18,413 nucleotides of DNA, taken from positions 1 through 18,413 of the forward strand of contig JBBDNC010000122.1 of the NCBI GenBank assembly GCA_040877875.1. The letters are read 5' to 3'. Shown here piece by piece: positions 1 through 6,744 of this stretch. Source of the DNA: JBBDNC01 sp040877875 (GTDB taxonomy: Bacteria > Bacteroidota > Rhodothermia > Balneolales > Balneolaceae). Both the position numbers and the translations under genes were made by a program. Under the pieces are notes generated by a model, which was not told where the DNA came from, did no database searches, and saw only the letters and a program-made list of their open reading frames with translations. How positions within the stretch are numbered: the first letter of the stretch is position 1; each line of letters begins with the position of its first letter.

Positions 1-196
1 AACCGACCGATAACGCAGGCATTGGGCAAAAGACCGGTTGTGCAAAGCCCTCTCATAATATTATTCTGTTAGGGTATAAAAAAATTAATCCATAAGCAGA
101 AATATCAAATTTCGTTCTTTATCATTATACTTAAAAAGGTTAACACTGTTAAGTGAAACGGCATCCGTATCATTGTGAGTCTATAAAGGAGTATTC
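1..196. other. Leading intergenic region upstream of fadI
   Basis: No gene can be supported here. Short open stretches run in from the left edge (stops near 70 and 93) and could be the tail of an upstream gene, but they resemble nothing I know. The right part is AT-rich and presumably holds the promoter of the fadI-fadJ pair; I cannot place its boxes with confidence. An AAAGGAG stretch at about 185-191 is the ribosome binding site for the next gene. Confidence 0.5.
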
Positions 197-1501
197 ATGA
201 ATTTAAATTCCGATTCTTTCCCTCAGCCTGTATTGGTTGAGGGTGGACGTATCCCTTTTCAACGTTCCGGAACCGGGTATCAGGACCTCATGTCATACGA
301 CCTGGGACGAATGGCCCTGCATGGATTGATTGGCAAAACCGGCCTCGATCCCTCACTCATTGAACTGGTGATCCTCGGAAATGTCATTCAGGATGTAAAT
401 ACCAGTAATGTTGCCCGTGAATCGGCTCTCGCAGCAGGAGTCCCTGCAAATGTTCCTGCCTTCACAACAACGATGGCATGTATTTCTTCCAATATTGCCG
501 TCACAAATGCACTGGACCGTATCCGGACGGGTCAGAATAAAATCATTCTTGCCGGAGGTACGGAAACCATGTCGGACATCCCGATCCGGTTTCGGAAAAA
601 ATTTCGCCAAAAACTTCTGGAAGCACGAAAATACAAGTCGTTTACCGAAGCCTTGAAATTTTTTAAAGGTCTGCGTCCTTCCGACTTGCTTCCAGAGATT
701 CCTTCCATCGCTGAATATTCCACGGGAGAAACGATGGGAGAAAGCTGTGATAAAATGGCAGCTCAGTATGGAATCTCGCGCGAAGACCAAGATCAATACG
801 CCTTGCGTTCTCATCAAAAAGCAACCGAGGCGATTGAAAAGGGATTTTTAAAGGATGAAATCTTTCCCGCTTCGATTCACGAGGCTGACGAATACAGGAT
901 CATATCGGAGGATAATGTCGTACGTCCCGATACCACCTTTGACAAACTCGCCTCCCTCCGTCCGGCGTTTGTCAAAAAATACGGGACAGTTACTGCAGGC
1001 AATGCCTCGGCTTTGACAGATGGCGCCTCGGCAGCCCTTATGATGGAAAAGAAGAGAGCCCTGGATCTCGGTTTTACCCCGAAAGCCGTTTTTCGTGATT
1101 ACACTTTTGTTGCCCGCCAGCCGGCTGATGAACTGCTGATCGGCCCGGCAATAGCTGTCCCTCAAGTATTGGACAAAATGGGTTTGGCTCTCGATGACAT
1201 TGATGTGTTTGAGTTTCACGAAGCCTTTGCGGGGCAGATCCTGACGGTATTGAAAGCGCTGGATAGTGATAAATTTGCACGTGAAAGGTTAAACAGAACA
1301 CGCAAAGTCGGTTTCGTCCCGATGGAAAATTTCAATCTTTGGGGCGGATCCCTCTCGCTCGGACATCCGTTCGGTGCAACGGGAACCCGGCTCGTCACCA
1401 CGGCTGCCAACCGACTGCATCAGGAAGACGGAACCTTCGCTTTGGTTGCAGCCTGTGCGGCGGGTGGGCAGGGACACGCACTGATCATGGAACGGTATTG
1501 A
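197..1501 (+). CDS. fadI: Acetyl-CoA acyltransferase (3-ketoacyl-CoA thiolase), FadI type
   Basis: Thiolase that cleaves 3-ketoacyl-CoA with CoA to give acetyl-CoA and a shortened acyl-CoA, the last step of beta-oxidation, in the cytoplasm. The 434-residue length matches FadI / trifunctional-protein beta subunits (about 436) and exceeds ordinary thiolases (about 390). Catalytic elements are all visible: nucleophile Cys95 in ACISSN, the HEAFA motif with His341 (the HEAFA rather than NEAFA form is typical of the FadI/HADHB branch), GHPFGATG with His390, and Cys420 in CAAGGQGHA. The N-terminal RIPF and GNV motifs are also present. The ATG follows AAAGGAG at good spacing, so the start is secure. 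The partner fadJ lies 98 bases downstream on the same strand, consistent with one alpha/beta multienzyme complex. The family is clear; chain-length preference is not readable from sequence. Confidence 0.93.
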   Translation: MNLNSDSFPQPVLVEGGRIPFQRSGTGYQDLMSYDLGRMALHGLIGKTGLDPSLIELVILGNVIQDVNTSNVARESALAAGVPANVPAFTTTMACISSNIAVTNALDRIRTGQNKIILAGGTETMSDIPIRFRKKFRQKLLEARKYKSFTEALKFFKGLRPSDLLPEIPSIAEYSTGETMGESCDKMAAQYGISREDQDQYALRSHQKATEAIEKGFLKDEIFPASIHEADEYRIISEDNVVRPDTTFDKLASLRPAFVKKYGTVTAGNASALTDGASAALMMEKKRALDLGFTPKAVFRDYTFVARQPADELLIGPAIAVPQVLDKMGLALDDIDVFEFHEAFAGQILTVLKALDSDKFARERLNRTRKVGFVPMENFNLWGGSLSLGHPFGATGTRLVTTAANRLHQEDGTFALVAACAAGGQGHALIMERY

Positions 1502-1599
1502 TTTATTTGCCAGATAGGGAAGGATGTGAAAGGACGAAACCGGAGACTTCGAAACAGTGACTTTGATAAAATAAAATTCCGACCGAATGCATCAAGCCC

Positions 1600-3735
1600 A
1601 TGATTTCAATTGAAAAAAAAGAAAATGTAGCGATTGTCACCCTCAATGATCCCGATGAAAAGGTGAACAAGCTGAATGAAGCCCTGATGGAACAATTCGC
1701 CGGATTCCTGGAGGACCTGAAATCTGACAATCAGATGCGGGGTGCGGTTTTGATCAGTGGCAAGGAAGACAATTTTATCGCGGGAGCGGATATCGATATG
1801 TTCAAAACCCGATCCACGAGCGAAGAGCTTCAGGAACTGAGCTGGATGGGGCATGAAATACTACTTCAGATTGAAACCTGCCCCAAACCCATTGTTGCCT
1901 GTATTCATGGATCCTGCCTGGGAGGAGGAACGGAGCTTGCCCTTGCCTGTCATTACCGGATTCTGAGTGATCACCCTGACACCAAAATTGGCCTCCCGGA
2001 AGTAAAACTCGGCTTGCTCCCCGGAATGGGGGGGACGCAGCGGCTGCCGAGACGAATCGGTATACAGAAAGCCCTGAACTATCTTTTGACCGGGAAAAAT
2101 ATGTATATCAGACAAGCCCGGCGGAACGGATTCGCAGATGAAACCGTCCATCGCCACGCTCTTGAAAAGGCGGGTATGGAAGCAGTCCGCCGGCTGGCAA
2201 ATCACTCCCCTTCCCGGAAAGATCCCCGCAGCCTGTTGGAAAAACTGCTGGAAAACAACCCGGTCGGCCGGTTTCTGCTGTTTCACCAGGCACACAAGCG
2301 GACGGCCGGCAAAACCCGCGGGAATTACCCGGCCCCTCCTCAAATTATTGAAAGTGTTCGTTATGGATATAAAAACGGGTTCCGGGCTGGCTTGAAAAAC
2401 GAATCACGCCTTTTCGGGGAACTGGCGGTTACCCCTGAGTCCAGGACCCTGGTAGAACTATTTTTTGCAATGAATAACGCAAAAAAGAATCCCCAAAAGC
2501 ACCAGGTTCGGAAAGCCGACAATCTTGCCGTCCTCGGAGCCGGACTAATGGGAACCGGAATAGCGGAGGTCAGTCTCAAGAAAGGATATCATATCTGGCT
2601 GAAGGACCAGAGCCTTGAAAAAGCTTCGGAGGGAAAACAATCGATCTATGAAAACGTACAGAAAGATGTAGAGAAAAAAATTCTGTCCGAATTCGAAAGG
2701 GATACCCGTCTGAGCCAGATTCATCCTGCCGGCAATTATGTGGGTTTTGGCAAGATCGACCTTGTGATCGAAGCCGTTTTCGAGGATCTGCAGCTCAAGC
2801 AAAATATCCTTGAAGAAGTTGAAGCTCATACCGGGGAGCACTGCATTTTTGCCTCTAACACCTCCTCCCTTCCTATCAGCCACATTGCAGCCCGGGCCAG
2901 ACGGCCTGAAAATATACTCGGTATGCATTACTTCTCTCCCGTTCAAAAAATGCCGCTTCTTGAAATCATCCGGACCGATAAAACTGCAGACTGGGTGGTT
3001 GCCACCGCCCGGGAGGTCGGGCTGAATCAGGGGAAAACGGTTATGGTAGTGAACGATGGGCCCGGGTTTTACACTACCCGAATCCTTGCTCCATTCATCA
3101 ATGAAGCATTATTACTGCTTGAAGAAGGCGCTGAAATTGAACAGCTCGACCGGGCCATGAAAAACTTTGGATTTCCCGTCGGACCCGTTGCCCTGCTTGA
3201 CGAAGTGGGTATTGATGTGGGAGCCCATGTGGCGGAAGTACTCGGTGAAACGTTTCGGTCGCGTGGGGCCAAAACCAGCACCAAGGCGCGGGAACTGGTA
3301 GAAGCAGGATATAAAGGCCGGAAAAACAGAACCGGTTTTTATCAATACGAGAATGGAAGCCGGAAGAAAAAAGAAGTTAACGACGAAGTATATCAATTTT
3401 TCGGCGGGCCGAAACGGATCTCGTTCGACGAAAAGGAAATCCAGGAGCGCCTTTCCCTTGTAATGGTGAACGAAGCCGTCTACTGCCTCCAGGAAGAAAT
3501 CCTCCTGAGCGCCGGGGATGGAGACCTGGGGGCCATTCTGGGGCTTGGGTTTCCGCCTTTTCTCGGCGGACCCTTTCGTTATCTTGACCGGGAGGGGGCT
3601 GATGTCGTCTATGACCGGCTAAGCGAACTTCAACAGGATTACGGCGCCCGCTTTACCCCGGCCGACTTGCTGGAAACAAAAGCGAACCAGAAAGGACGAT
3701 TTCACGGGGACGTTGTAGGACGTGATGAAAAATAG
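1600..3735 (+). CDS. fadJ: Multifunctional fatty-acid oxidation enzyme: enoyl-CoA hydratase / 3-hydroxyacyl-CoA dehydrogenase, FadJ type
   Basis: Carries the hydratase and NAD-dependent dehydrogenase steps of beta-oxidation, feeding 3-ketoacyl-CoA to the thiolase encoded just upstream. Domain order: crotonase fold at about residues 1-190, a linker helix region, Rossmann NAD domain at about 307-490, and C-terminal dehydrogenase domains to 711. Hydratase acids align as Glu112 in GGGTE and Glu134 in GLPE; the oxyanion segment is AGAD at 61-64. The NAD loop is GAGLMGTG at 313-320. Dehydrogenase catalytic His443 sits in GMHYFSPV, followed by NDGPGFYTTRI at about 485-495. Length (711) matches E. 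coli FadJ (714). The ATG lacks a clear Shine-Dalgarno sequence, but the N-terminus (ENVAIVTLNDPDEKVN) aligns with the usual family start. Domain completeness suggests both activities are intact. Confidence 0.93.
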   Translation: MISIEKKENVAIVTLNDPDEKVNKLNEALMEQFAGFLEDLKSDNQMRGAVLISGKEDNFIAGADIDMFKTRSTSEELQELSWMGHEILLQIETCPKPIVACIHGSCLGGGTELALACHYRILSDHPDTKIGLPEVKLGLLPGMGGTQRLPRRIGIQKALNYLLTGKNMYIRQARRNGFADETVHRHALEKAGMEAVRRLANHSPSRKDPRSLLEKLLENNPVGRFLLFHQAHKRTAGKTRGNYPAPPQIIESVRYGYKNGFRAGLKNESRLFGELAVTPESRTLVELFFAMNNAKKNPQKHQVRKADNLAVLGAGLMGTGIAEVSLKKGYHIWLKDQSLEKASEGKQSIYENVQKDVEKKILSEFERDTRLSQIHPAGNYVGFGKIDLVIEAVFEDLQLKQNILEEVEAHTGEHCIFASNTSSLPISHIAARARRPENILGMHYFSPVQKMPLLEIIRTDKTADWVVATAREVGLNQGKTVMVVNDGPGFYTTRILAPFINEALLLLEEGAEIEQLDRAMKNFGFPVGPVALLDEVGIDVGAHVAEVLGETFRSRGAKTSTKARELVEAGYKGRKNRTGFYQYENGSRKKKEVNDEVYQFFGGPKRISFDEKEIQERLSLVMVNEAVYCLQEEILLSAGDGDLGAILGLGFPPFLGGPFRYLDREGADVVYDRLSELQQDYGARFTPADLLETKANQKGRFHGDVVGRDEK

Positions 3736-3778
3736 TATCTTTTCAGGCTACTGAAATTGTTAATCAAACCTGTTATAT

Positions 3779-4096
3779 ATGACCTTTTTGAATGTTTTTT
3801 TCATGATGGCTCCGCCTGACGGCGGTTCCGGAGGGGCAATTATGAACCTCTTGTTTTTGGGAGCCTTATTCTTTGTCTTCTATTTCTTCATCATCCGACC
3901 ACAAAACAAGAAGCAGAAAGAAATCCGCGAAAAAGTGGAAGCGATGAAAAAAGGGGATAAAGCCGTTACCTCCGGCGGATTGATCGGCCAGGTAAATACA
4001 ATTGATGAAGATACGGTATTGCTGGAGGTGGACAGTGGTGTGAAAATCAGGTTCCAGAAATCATCCATCACCGATGTAAATCCTGATAAAAATTAA
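3779..4096 (+). CDS. yajC: Sec translocon accessory protein YajC
   Basis: Small single-pass inner-membrane protein associated with SecDF and the Sec translocon. At 105 residues it has the family layout: a short N-terminal lead, one hydrophobic helix at about residues 22-39, the family stretch FFIIRPQNKKQKE just after it, then a small cytoplasmic domain with KGDKAVTSGGLIGQV. The chosen ATG has no Shine-Dalgarno sequence. A second ATG at 3842 (Met22), seven bases after GGAGG, would begin exactly at the membrane helix. I keep the longer form because E. coli YajC has a comparable lead of about 20 residues ending in a similar proline/glycine-rich stretch. It sits 43 bases after fadJ and may be cotranscribed; secD/secF are not adjacent. 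Confidence 0.92.
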   Translation: MTFLNVFFMMAPPDGGSGGAIMNLLFLGALFFVFYFFIIRPQNKKQKEIREKVEAMKKGDKAVTSGGLIGQVNTIDEDTVLLEVDSGVKIRFQKSSITDVNPDKN

Positions 4097-4122
4097 ACCG
4101 CTGCAAAGCAATCGTTTAGTTC

Positions 4123-4149
4123 CATTTGTCGGCGTTTGAATGGCAAATG
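4123..4149 (+). other. Stem-loop downstream of yajC
   Basis: CATTTG at 4123-4128 is exactly complementary to CAAATG at 4144-4149, giving a six-pair stem with a 15-base loop. An AT-rich stretch follows. It could be a weak terminator for yajC or part of the ribBA leader; there is no solid T-run, so the role is undecided. Confidence 0.35.
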
Positions 4150-4177
4150 CGTATTTATTACAATAAATAGATGAATC

Positions 4178-4204
4178 CCAGGTTGTCCGCCAACCGGCGG
4201 ATGG
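4178..4204. repeat. GC-rich intergenic hairpin repeat, copy 1 (upstream of ribBA)
   Basis: TCCGCC (4186-4191) and GGCGGA (4196-4201) form a perfect six-pair stem with an AACC loop; GGTTG/CAACC is a competing pairing. The string CCAACCGGCGG(A/G)TGG recurs at 5630-5644, on the other side of ribBA, preceded in both cases by a nearby CAGGTTG. The recurrence suggests a dispersed intergenic repeat rather than a gene-specific regulator. I see no FMN riboswitch core in this leader. Confidence 0.5.
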
Positions 4205-4246
4205 CAAAACAGCTTTATTCAATCCCAGACTCTATTACCAGGATCC

Positions 4247-5470
4247 ATGTCAAACTTCGAATTCAATACGATTCCGGAAGCCATCGAGGATATTCGCAAG
4301 GGCAAAATGGTCATCGTCGTTGACGATGAAGATCGGGAGAATGAAGGTGACTTTGTAATGGCCGCCGAAAATGCCACCTCCGAGGCAATCAATATGATGG
4401 CCAAACATGGGAGAGGGTTGATTTGTGTCCCCATTACCCGCGATAAAGCCCGCGATTTGAATCTGGATTATATGGTCACGGAAGATGCCGACCCGGAAGA
4501 AGCGGCTTTTACGATTTCCGTCGACCACAGGAAACTGACGACTACCGGAATTTCAGCTTCCGACCGGGCCAGAACAATCCGGGAGCTAATCAATCCGGAA
4601 GCAAAACCCGGAGATTTTCGCAAGCCGGGACATATTTTTCCGTTAATTGCCGTTGATGGCGGTGTGTTGCGCCGGGCCGGCCATACGGAATCCTCTATCG
4701 ACCTTGCCCGTCTCGCCGGACTGGAACCAGCCGGTATTATCTGTGAGATCATGAAAGATGACGGGGAGATGGCCCGGTTGCCTCAGTTGGTGGAAATCGC
4801 TGAAAAGTTTAATCTAAAGCTCATCACGATCAAGGATTTGATTGCCTACCGGATGGAACATGAATCGCTTGTGGAAAAGGTGATCACGGTAGACATGCCA
4901 ACCATCTACGGTGATTTTACTCTTCATGCGTATGAAGAAAATCTAACGGGCGATACCCACCTCGCTCTCACGAAGGGGACGTGGACAAAGGAGGAACCTA
5001 TCCTCGTCCGCGTTCATTCGTCCACCCCCCTCGGGGATATTTTCGGCAGCAAGCGAAGCAACAAGACGGAATTGCTGCATCAGGCGATGCGCATGGTGGA
5101 AGAAGCCGGGAAAGGCGTAGTGCTTTATATGGATCAAATGCACCGGGATTTCGGGATGATCAACCAGCTAAAATCCCTTCAACTCCAGGATGAAGGCTAT
5201 AGTAAAGAAGAAATCAGGGAGCAGCTCGGGATACGCATGGACTACCGGGACTACGGTGTCGGCGCTCAGATCCTCCATGACCTCGGCGTCGGGAAATTGC
5301 AGCTGCTCACCAACAATCCTGTCAAACGCGTGGGGCTGAAGAGTTTCGGGCTGGAAATGGTCGAGGAAGTTCCGATACCGCTGGACCATGTTGATGTAGA
5401 CCATCCCCATGCCAAACTGGACAAACCGGATACGAGAGAAGGGTTTTTGAAAAAGCTGATTCTTGAATAA
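4247..5470 (+). CDS. RibBA-like riboflavin enzyme: intact 3,4-dihydroxy-2-butanone 4-phosphate synthase, degenerate GTP cyclohydrolase II domain
   Basis: The N-terminal half (about residues 1-205) is a DHBP synthase (RibB), which converts ribulose 5-phosphate to the four-carbon unit of riboflavin. It has DDEDRENEGD at 26-35, TTTGISASDR near 98-107, PGHIFPL at 127-133 and HTESSIDLARLAGL at 146-159. The C-terminal half (about 215-380) has the GTP cyclohydrolase II fold signature (VRVHS, RDYGVGAQIL, LLTNNPVKR) but not its metal site. Aligned to E. coli RibA, the zinc cysteines 54, 65 and 67 fall on Thr260, Ser271 and Lys273, and the RQEGR-type motif is DQMHR at 296-300. Arg334 in RDY is kept. 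The domain is therefore probably not a working cyclohydrolase, as in proteobacterial RibBX proteins. It starts with ATG after AGGAT. I leave the symbol blank because ribBA would imply two activities. Confidence 0.9.
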   Translation: MSNFEFNTIPEAIEDIRKGKMVIVVDDEDRENEGDFVMAAENATSEAINMMAKHGRGLICVPITRDKARDLNLDYMVTEDADPEEAAFTISVDHRKLTTTGISASDRARTIRELINPEAKPGDFRKPGHIFPLIAVDGGVLRRAGHTESSIDLARLAGLEPAGIICEIMKDDGEMARLPQLVEIAEKFNLKLITIKDLIAYRMEHESLVEKVITVDMPTIYGDFTLHAYEENLTGDTHLALTKGTWTKEEPILVRVHSSTPLGDIFGSKRSNKTELLHQAMRMVEEAGKGVVLYMDQMHRDFGMINQLKSLQLQDEGYSKEEIREQLGIRMDYRDYGVGAQILHDLGVGKLQLLTNNPVKRVGLKSFGLEMVEEVPIPLDHVDVDHPHAKLDKPDTREGFLKKLILE

Positions 5471-5645
5471 GCAAAACCGGCCTGACCGGGAATTGAGAAT
5501 GAAGGGCTTGCTTACTTTTTGAATTAGATTAGACGTTGAGACGCTTCTCTTATTTTTAACTCATCCCTTTGATTCTGCTTCGGTTCCCGAGGCCCGGCAC
5601 AGGTTGGTTCAACTATTTTTTAATTCTTTCCAACCGGCGGGTGGT
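5471..5645. other. Convergent intergenic spacer between ribBA-like gene and lspA
   Basis: This spacer has no open frame of note. It holds only weak terminator candidates: a GAGA/TCTC hairpin near 5538-5550 followed by TTATTTTT. It also carries the second copy of the GC-rich repeat described separately. Confidence 0.4.
5602..5644. repeat. GC-rich intergenic hairpin repeat, copy 2 (downstream of ribBA)
   Basis: GGTTGG (about 5603-5608) can pair with CCAACC (5630-5635) across an AT-rich loop, and is followed by GGCGGGTGG. Fourteen of fifteen bases of CCAACCGGCGG(A/G)TGG match copy 1 at 4190-4204. The repeat lies just beyond the lspA stop codon and could serve as its terminator, but no T-run supports that strongly. 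Confidence 0.45.
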
Positions 5646-6314
5646 TTACAATCTTAGTTCTTCATTATCAATATCAGTATTTCCGGCATTTCCTTCATTC
5701 GGTTCATTTGCAGTCAGGTTGCTGCCTTTCTGAACCTCTCCCCCATTCATCTCCACGATAGAGTCTGCCTCTTCATTTACATCTTCAATCCCTTCCTCGA
5801 TGGGTAAAATCTTTTTATGAAAAATAATCATGGCGATAATGGACGTGCTGATAGCCATATCCGCAACATTAAAAATATAGGGAAAGACCGGCGTATCGTT
5901 GATCCTGAGAGTAAAATGTATAAAATCAATGACATGTCCGTCGAGCATTCCCCCATACCCTTCAATGATTCCCATAACGAGACGATCGGTAATATTGCCA
6001 ATGGCTCCGCCGAGAATCAGCCCCATGCTAAATAGATAGGCAAAGTTGGCCCGGGGCAGGGTTTTCAGGATATAGATGAAGATGGCAAAAGTTGCCAGAA
6101 TTGCGATAACGCTGATCACTGGAGTGGAAATCCAGTTCATTCCGAGAGCCATCCCCGGATTTTGGGTATAGTTAAACGCAAGCCAGCCATCTATCACCTC
6201 ATGTCTGTGAAGTTCCAGAGAATAACGAACCCAGTGTTTCGTCAACTGATCGAGTACCCATACAAGAAGTATGGGTGTAAAAAGGATGAGGAATTTTTTG
6301 GATTTCAACGACAA
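5646..6314 (-). CDS. lspA: Lipoprotein signal peptidase (signal peptidase II) with acidic C-terminal tail
   Basis: Inner-membrane aspartyl protease that removes signal peptides from lipid-modified prolipoproteins. Family signatures are all present: DQLTK at 22-26, NPGMALGM at 52-59, catalytic Asp110 in GNITDR and catalytic Asp152 in FNVADMAI, with four hydrophobic segments between about residues 8 and 168. LspA is normally about 160-170 residues; this protein has an extra hydrophilic, acidic tail from about 171 to 222. No ATG occurs in frame before codon 56, so translation must begin at a rare codon; TTG at 6314 (or TTG at 6308) gives a normal N-terminus, 14 bases after the dksA-like stop. 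Translational coupling to that gene would explain the missing ribosome binding site. At least one substrate, the DUF4292 lipoprotein at 14043, is in this window. Confidence 0.92.
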   Translation of the reverse strand: MSLKSKKFLILFTPILLVWVLDQLTKHWVRYSLELHRHEVIDGWLAFNYTQNPGMALGMNWISTPVISVIAILATFAIFIYILKTLPRANFAYLFSMGLILGGAIGNITDRLVMGIIEGYGGMLDGHVIDFIHFTLRINDTPVFPYIFNVADMAISTSIIAMIIFHKKILPIEEGIEDVNEEADSIVEMNGGEVQKGSNLTANEPNEGNAGNTDIDNEELRL

Positions 6315-6328
6315 AACGATAGGCAGGC

Positions 6329-6733
6329 TTAACGACGTTTCAGCTTCGCTTCAATACTAAGCTGTGTATGAGGGACAGCTTCCAGCCTACCCTTGGAAAT
6401 TTTTTTTCCGGTTACCTTGCAAACCCCGTACGTCTTGTTGTCAATCCTTTTTAATGCATCATCCAGATACATAATAAATTTACGGGTACGATTGAACAGC
6501 ATATAGGTTTTCTCGCGTTCCTGTGCGTCCGTGCCTGCATCAGCCATATGAAATGAATAAGCCGATTCATCTGATGAATTTTCCATGCTTTCACGCAGAG
6601 AAGTTTGCAGGCTATCCAGTTCTTTTTCCGCTTCGTCTCTTTTTTTAATAATGATGTCCCGGAAATACTCAAGTTCTTCATCACTATATGGAGAAACACG
6701 TTCTTTTGATTTTTCTTTTTTAGAAGACGCCAT
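6329..6733 (-). CDS. DksA/TraR family transcription factor, zinc-finger cysteines mostly lost
   Basis: A 134-residue protein of the DksA/TraR family, which acts through the RNA polymerase secondary channel, often with ppGpp. It has a long helical coiled-coil region (about 17-95) with an acidic tip, AD-GTDAQERE at 64-73, then a globular end with YGVCKVTGKKI, RLEAVPHTQLSIEAK. Aligned to E. coli DksA, the four zinc cysteines correspond to Cys105, Thr108, Ser126 and Ala129, so only one remains and zinc is probably not bound. This degenerate form is, as I recall, common in Bacteroidota. It lies between ileS (11 bases) and lspA (14 bases). The ATG is preceded by an A/T-rich stretch without a Shine-Dalgarno sequence. 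Its real regulon is unknown, so I give no symbol. Confidence 0.87.
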   Translation of the reverse strand: MASSKKEKSKERVSPYSDEELEYFRDIIIKKRDEAEKELDSLQTSLRESMENSSDESAYSFHMADAGTDAQEREKTYMLFNRTRKFIMYLDDALKRIDNKTYGVCKVTGKKISKGRLEAVPHTQLSIEAKLKRR

Positions 6734-6744
6734 AGGGTTTATAT

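Noticed and set aside
4097..4246. Possible FMN riboswitch before the riboflavin gene
   Set aside because: The leader has hairpins but none of the conserved RFN-element core sequences, and it is too short for the full multi-stem fold.
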